In this document: positions 61,057 to 64,000 of the stretch, piece by piece
Layout of the letters: each line of letters begins with the position of its first letter
Numbering within the stretch: position 1 is the stretch's first letter
NCBI GenBank assembly: GCA_046327715.1
Contig: JAXLXY010000009.1
Coordinates: forward strand, 62,001 to 126,000
DNA from: JADJOM01 sp046327715
GTDB lineage: Bacteria; Gemmatimonadota; Gemmatimonadetes; Gemmatimonadales; GWC2-71-9
DNA: 64,000 nt
Direction: 5' to 3'
Translations under genes and position numbers: made by a program
The notes under the pieces: generated by a model
Seen by the model: the letters and a program-made list of their open reading frames with translations, nothing else
What the model was told of the DNA's origin: nothing
The model's database searches: none

Positions 61057-61899
61057 ATGCCTCCGCAGTCGGATCGCGCGCTGCTCCGCCGGGACAACGT
61101 CCTCTTCTCCCTGTGCGTGATCCTGTCGGCCGCCATGCTGCTCCGCCCCGAGCTGGGGGCCCACGTCACCGGCGCCATCCGCGCCACCGTGCTCCGCCCC
61201 TTCCTGCAGATCCAGGAGTGGTCCGAGGCGGGCCGCACCAGCCGCGCCGCCTTCGACCGCCTGCGCGGCGAGCGTGACTCCGCCGCCTACGCCGCCCAGT
61301 TCCTCCCCTCCCTCCGCGCCGAGAACCAGCGCCTGCGGGCCCTCCTCGGCCTGGGGGCACGGGTCCGGGTGCCCTACGTGGCCGCCGAGGTGCTGCACCA
61401 GTCGATACCCACCGACGGACGCACCATCCTGCTCTCCGCGGGGGCGCGGGCCGGGGTGCAGCCCTTCGACCCGGTGGTTGGGGCAGAGGGGCTGGTGGGC
61501 GTGGTCCGGGTGGTGGAGGCGGAGCGTTCGATCGCCTGGACCTGGACCCACCCTGAATTCCGCGCCAGCGCCTACACGGTGCCGGGCGGGGTGTTCGGGG
61601 TGGTGGGGCCGGCGCTGCAGATCACCGGGTCCGAGCTCCTGCTGCAACTGCGCGGGGTGGCCATCCGCGACTCGGTCCCGACCGGCACGCTGGTGGTGAC
61701 CTCCGGCCTGGGCGGGGTCTATCCCCAGGGGATTCCCATCGGCACGGTGGTCGGGGCGGGCCAGGAGGAGACCGGGTGGGAACGGGTCTACGTGCTCCGG
61801 CCCGCGGCCAGCCCCGAGGAAGCCTCGCAGGTGCTCATCCTGCGCGCGCCGGCGGAACGGGTGCCCGAGAGTGCCTTCGGCCCGGACAGCCTGCCATGA
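61057..61899 (+). CDS. mreC: Rod shape-determining protein MreC
   Basis: 280 residues. One N-terminal membrane segment (about 15-35), a coiled coil (about 55-95), then two beta-barrel-like periplasmic domains. Starts at the base after the mreB stop. Links MreB to the wall synthases outside. Confidence 0.93.
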   Translation: MPPQSDRALLRRDNVLFSLCVILSAAMLLRPELGAHVTGAIRATVLRPFLQIQEWSEAGRTSRAAFDRLRGERDSAAYAAQFLPSLRAENQRLRALLGLGARVRVPYVAAEVLHQSIPTDGRTILLSAGARAGVQPFDPVVGAEGLVGVVRVVEAERSIAWTWTHPEFRASAYTVPGGVFGVVGPALQITGSELLLQLRGVAIRDSVPTGTLVVTSGLGGVYPQGIPIGTVVGAGQEETGWERVYVLRPAASPEEASQVLILRAPAERVPESAFGPDSLP

Positions 61900-62393
61900 T
61901 CGCCATTCGCGCCGACCGGGGCCGGTTGTGGACCGTGCTGGGGCTGCTGGTGCTGCTCCACTTCGCGGTACGGCCCCGGCTCGGGTATCCCGCCATCGCG
62001 CCCGACTTCCTGCTGCTGGCCCTCATGCTCTACGCCATCCGCAGCCGGCCCGGCGCGGCCGCGGTGGCGGGGTTCCTCGTGGGTCTGGTGGGTGACGCGG
62101 TCACGCCCGCGCGGGTGGGGGCGGGCGCCCTGGCCCACACCCTCGTGGGCTACCTCGCGGCCTGGGGCCGGGCGGTCTTCTTCCCCGACAATCTCTTCGT
62201 CAATGGCCTGGTGATCGCGCTCGGCGTGTGGATCCGCAACGCGGTGCAGCTGCTCGCGAGCGGGCCGGCCCCGGGCGGGCTCCGCATGGGTCTCCTGGTC
62301 TACGCCCCCCTGCAGGCCCTCACCACCGCCCTGATGGCGGCCCTGGTGCTGGTGGTGTTCCAGCGCTGGCTCGACATCCGGCTCGAGGCATGA
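61896..62393 (+). CDS. mreD: Rod shape-determining protein MreD
   Basis: 165 residues, nearly all hydrophobic, with five or six membrane segments. ATGA overlap with mreC and mrdA. MreD sequences vary a lot; position in the operon is the strongest evidence. Confidence 0.88.
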   Translation: MIAIRADRGRLWTVLGLLVLLHFAVRPRLGYPAIAPDFLLLALMLYAIRSRPGAAAVAGFLVGLVGDAVTPARVGAGALAHTLVGYLAAWGRAVFFPDNLFVNGLVIALGVWIRNAVQLLASGPAPGGLRMGLLVYAPLQALTTALMAALVLVVFQRWLDIRLEA

Positions 62394-64000
62394 ACGAGTT
62401 CCACCCCACCCGGCTGCGGGAGCGCGCCGAGCGCGCGCGCTGGGTGCTGGGCATCGCCTTCCTGGTCCTGGTCGGGGCCTTCTTCCGGACCCAGATCCTG
62501 CAGTTCGACCGTTACCGCCTGCGGGCCGAGAACAACCGCCTGCGCCCGGTGCCACTCCAGCCGGCCCGGGGCACCGTGTACGACCGCAACGGCCGGGTCA
62601 TCGCCGAAACGGTGCCGGGATTCTCGGTGGCCCTGCTGGCTTCCTCCACCGACTCGCTGCGGCGGGTGCTCGAGCGCTTCCGCCAGGTGGTGCCCCTCGA
62701 CTCGGGGGCCACGGAGGAGGTGGTGGACCGCTACCTCGCGGCGCGGTACCAGCCGGCCACCGTGCTGGGCAACGCCACCCGCGAACAGGTGGCGGCGCTG
62801 GAGGAGCACCGCGCCGTGCTCCCGGGGCTCGTGATCCAGTCGGAACCGCGGCGGGTGTACCCCCGCGGCAAGGCGGTGGCCCACCTGATCGGCTACGTGA
62901 ACGAGGTGTCCCAGGGCGAGCTCGACGCCGGCCGCTACAGCGGGGCACGCCTCGGGTCGGTGGTGGGGCGGGCCGGGCTCGAGCAGGAATACGACGACTC
63001 GCTGCGCGGCGTGCCGGGGATGCGCTACATCGAGGTCGATGCCCGGGGCCGGCTGGTGCGCGAGCAGGGCGCGGCACCGCCGCTTCCCAGCGTGCCCGGC
63101 CACACCCTGCGGACCACGATCGACCTCGACCTCCAGCTCTACGTCGACAGCATCTGGCCCCCGGGCCAGGCCGGGGCGCTCATCGCCATGACCCCCGACG
63201 GCCAGATCCGGGCACTCTACTCCACGCCGGCGTACGATCCCAACTCGTTCATCGGCGGCATCTCCCGCGCGGAGCTGCGGCGGCTCACGACCGACCCGAC
63301 CCTGCCCCTGCTCGACCGGGCGCTGCAGGTCCGCTACCCGCCCGGGTCGCCGTTCAAGCTGGCCACCGCCGCCATGGCGCTCAAGCGTGGGCTGGTGGAC
63401 CTGCACACCCACATGCCGCAGAGCTGCGGCGGCGGGATGCAGTTCGGCAACCGGTACTTCAAGTGCTGGAACAAGCGGGGGCACGGCTCACTCGACCTGC
63501 TGGGCGCGGTGGCGCAGAGCTGCGACGTGTACTTCTACCAGCTCGGGCTCCGCATCCAGCTGGCGAACATCCTCTCCGATGGCGTGTCGATGGGATTCCA
63601 GGACCGGACCCATATCGACCTGGTGAACGAGGCGGGCCCCATCTGGCCCGGGGCCACCGAATACTATGACCGGCGCTACGGGCCGCGGGGCTGGAGCAAC
63701 TCGGTGGTGCTCAACCTCTCGATCGGGCAGGGCGAGAACACCCAGACGCTGGTGAACATGGTGCGATTCTACGCCGCCCTGGCCGGTGATGGCCGCTCGC
63801 CCGTCCCCTACCTGGTACGCCCCGACAGCGCCCAGACCTACGACCTCGGCCTCGACCGGGCGCAGCTCGATGGCCTGCGGAAGGCGCTCATCGCGGTGGT
63901 GGAGCAGGGGACGGCGGCCCGGAGCCGCCTCAAGGAGATCGCCGTGGCGGGCAAGACCGGCACCGCGCAGAACGCCGACAAGAACCGGGACCACGGCTGG
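62390..64000 (+). CDS. mrdA: Penicillin-binding protein 2, 3' truncated by the window
   Basis: 537 residues present, frame open at the window end. Transpeptidase for lateral wall growth. N-terminal anchor (about 18-35), dimerisation/pedestal region with ARGTVYDRNGRVIAE, then the transpeptidase domain: active-site PGSPFK (S320, K323), SCD second motif (SCDVYFYQ) and KTGT third motif (AGKTGTAQN). PGSPFK differs from the usual PGSTFK. Overlaps mreD as ATGA; rodA probably follows. Confidence 0.96.
   Translation, partial: MNEFHPTRLRERAERARWVLGIAFLVLVGAFFRTQILQFDRYRLRAENNRLRPVPLQPARGTVYDRNGRVIAETVPGFSVALLASSTDSLRRVLERFRQVVPLDSGATEEVVDRYLAARYQPATVLGNATREQVAALEEHRAVLPGLVIQSEPRRVYPRGKAVAHLIGYVNEVSQGELDAGRYSGARLGSVVGRAGLEQEYDDSLRGVPGMRYIEVDARGRLVREQGAAPPLPSVPGHTLRTTIDLDLQLYVDSIWPPGQAGALIAMTPDGQIRALYSTPAYDPNSFIGGISRAELRRLTTDPTLPLLDRALQVRYPPGSPFKLATAAMALKRGLVDLHTHMPQSCGGGMQFGNRYFKCWNKRGHGSLDLLGAVAQSCDVYFYQLGLRIQLANILSDGVSMGFQDRTHIDLVNEAGPIWPGATEYYDRRYGPRGWSNSVVLNLSIGQGENTQTLVNMVRFYAALAGDGRSPVPYLVRPDSAQTYDLGLDRAQLDGLRKALIAVVEQGTAARSRLKEIAVAGKTGTAQNADKNRDHGW

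Overview
The window is about 70% GC and almost entirely coding. Genes are packed into long operons with ATGA, GTGA or TGATG junctions. The organism is a diderm bacterium: it has outer-membrane beta-barrel proteins, signal peptides and a BamA-less rseP cluster. Core gene orders are conserved (folD-xseA-xseB-ispA-dxs-nadK-recN; rpsB-tsf-pyrH-frr-uppS-cdsA-dxr-rseP; rpsO-pnp-M16 protease; mreBCD-mrdA). Together with the scattered pilins, a DUF2911 protein and a Ser/Thr kinase, this most resembles Gemmatimonadota. That assignment is an inference from gene content and style; no marker gene was compared.

Layout. 1-12046: end of pheT, a small coiled-coil gene and zapA, then rny, folD, xseAB, ispA, dxs, nadK and recN, all forward. 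12223-14890 (reverse): an AI-2E family permease and a large outer-membrane protein. 14935-19921: galactokinase, a DUF2911 secreted protein, tRNA-Leu(UAA), an unknown secreted protein and, in reverse, a DAO-family FAD oxidoreductase. 20268-22009: a two-gene operon for a type-1 copper protein (rusticyanin/sulfocyanin-like) and a Cyc2-like monoheme cytochrome fused to an outer-membrane porin. 22094-23484: an NTF2-like secreted protein and a PPK2 polyphosphate kinase.

23549-34746 alternates pilus-type genes with housekeeping genes. A reverse operon encodes a GspE/PilB-type ATPase with a fused receiver domain, a CheY-like receiver, an anchored pilin-like protein and a pilin. A second pilin plus anchored-partner pair lies between tyrA and aroA, and a third pilin pair follows cmk-rpsA. 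34888-40832 carries a biotin-dependent acyl-CoA carboxylase in three separate genes (carboxyltransferase, biotin carboxylase, carrier) with a TPR protein and an rRNA methyltransferase between them. 40905-49183 is the ribosomal/translation/isoprenoid block. 49306-53380 is a GldA-type ABC ATPase, a GldF-GldG fusion permease and a DUF4340 protein. 53388-54332 is a Ser/Thr kinase in reverse. 54440-59889 is rpsO, pnp, M16 protease, ald and dut. 60019-64000 is mreB, mreC, mreD and the start of mrdA (PBP2), cut by the window end.

Most likely to reward a second look: the cytochrome-porin plus copper protein pair, which mirrors the outer-membrane electron-entry logic of iron oxidisers; the ATPase-receiver fusion with its dispersed pilin/anchored-pilin pairs; and a set of short intergenic tandem repeats with periods of 8 and 7 bases that recur at five places. 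No CRISPR array, rRNA, insertion sequence, phage gene or recognisable defence system was seen.
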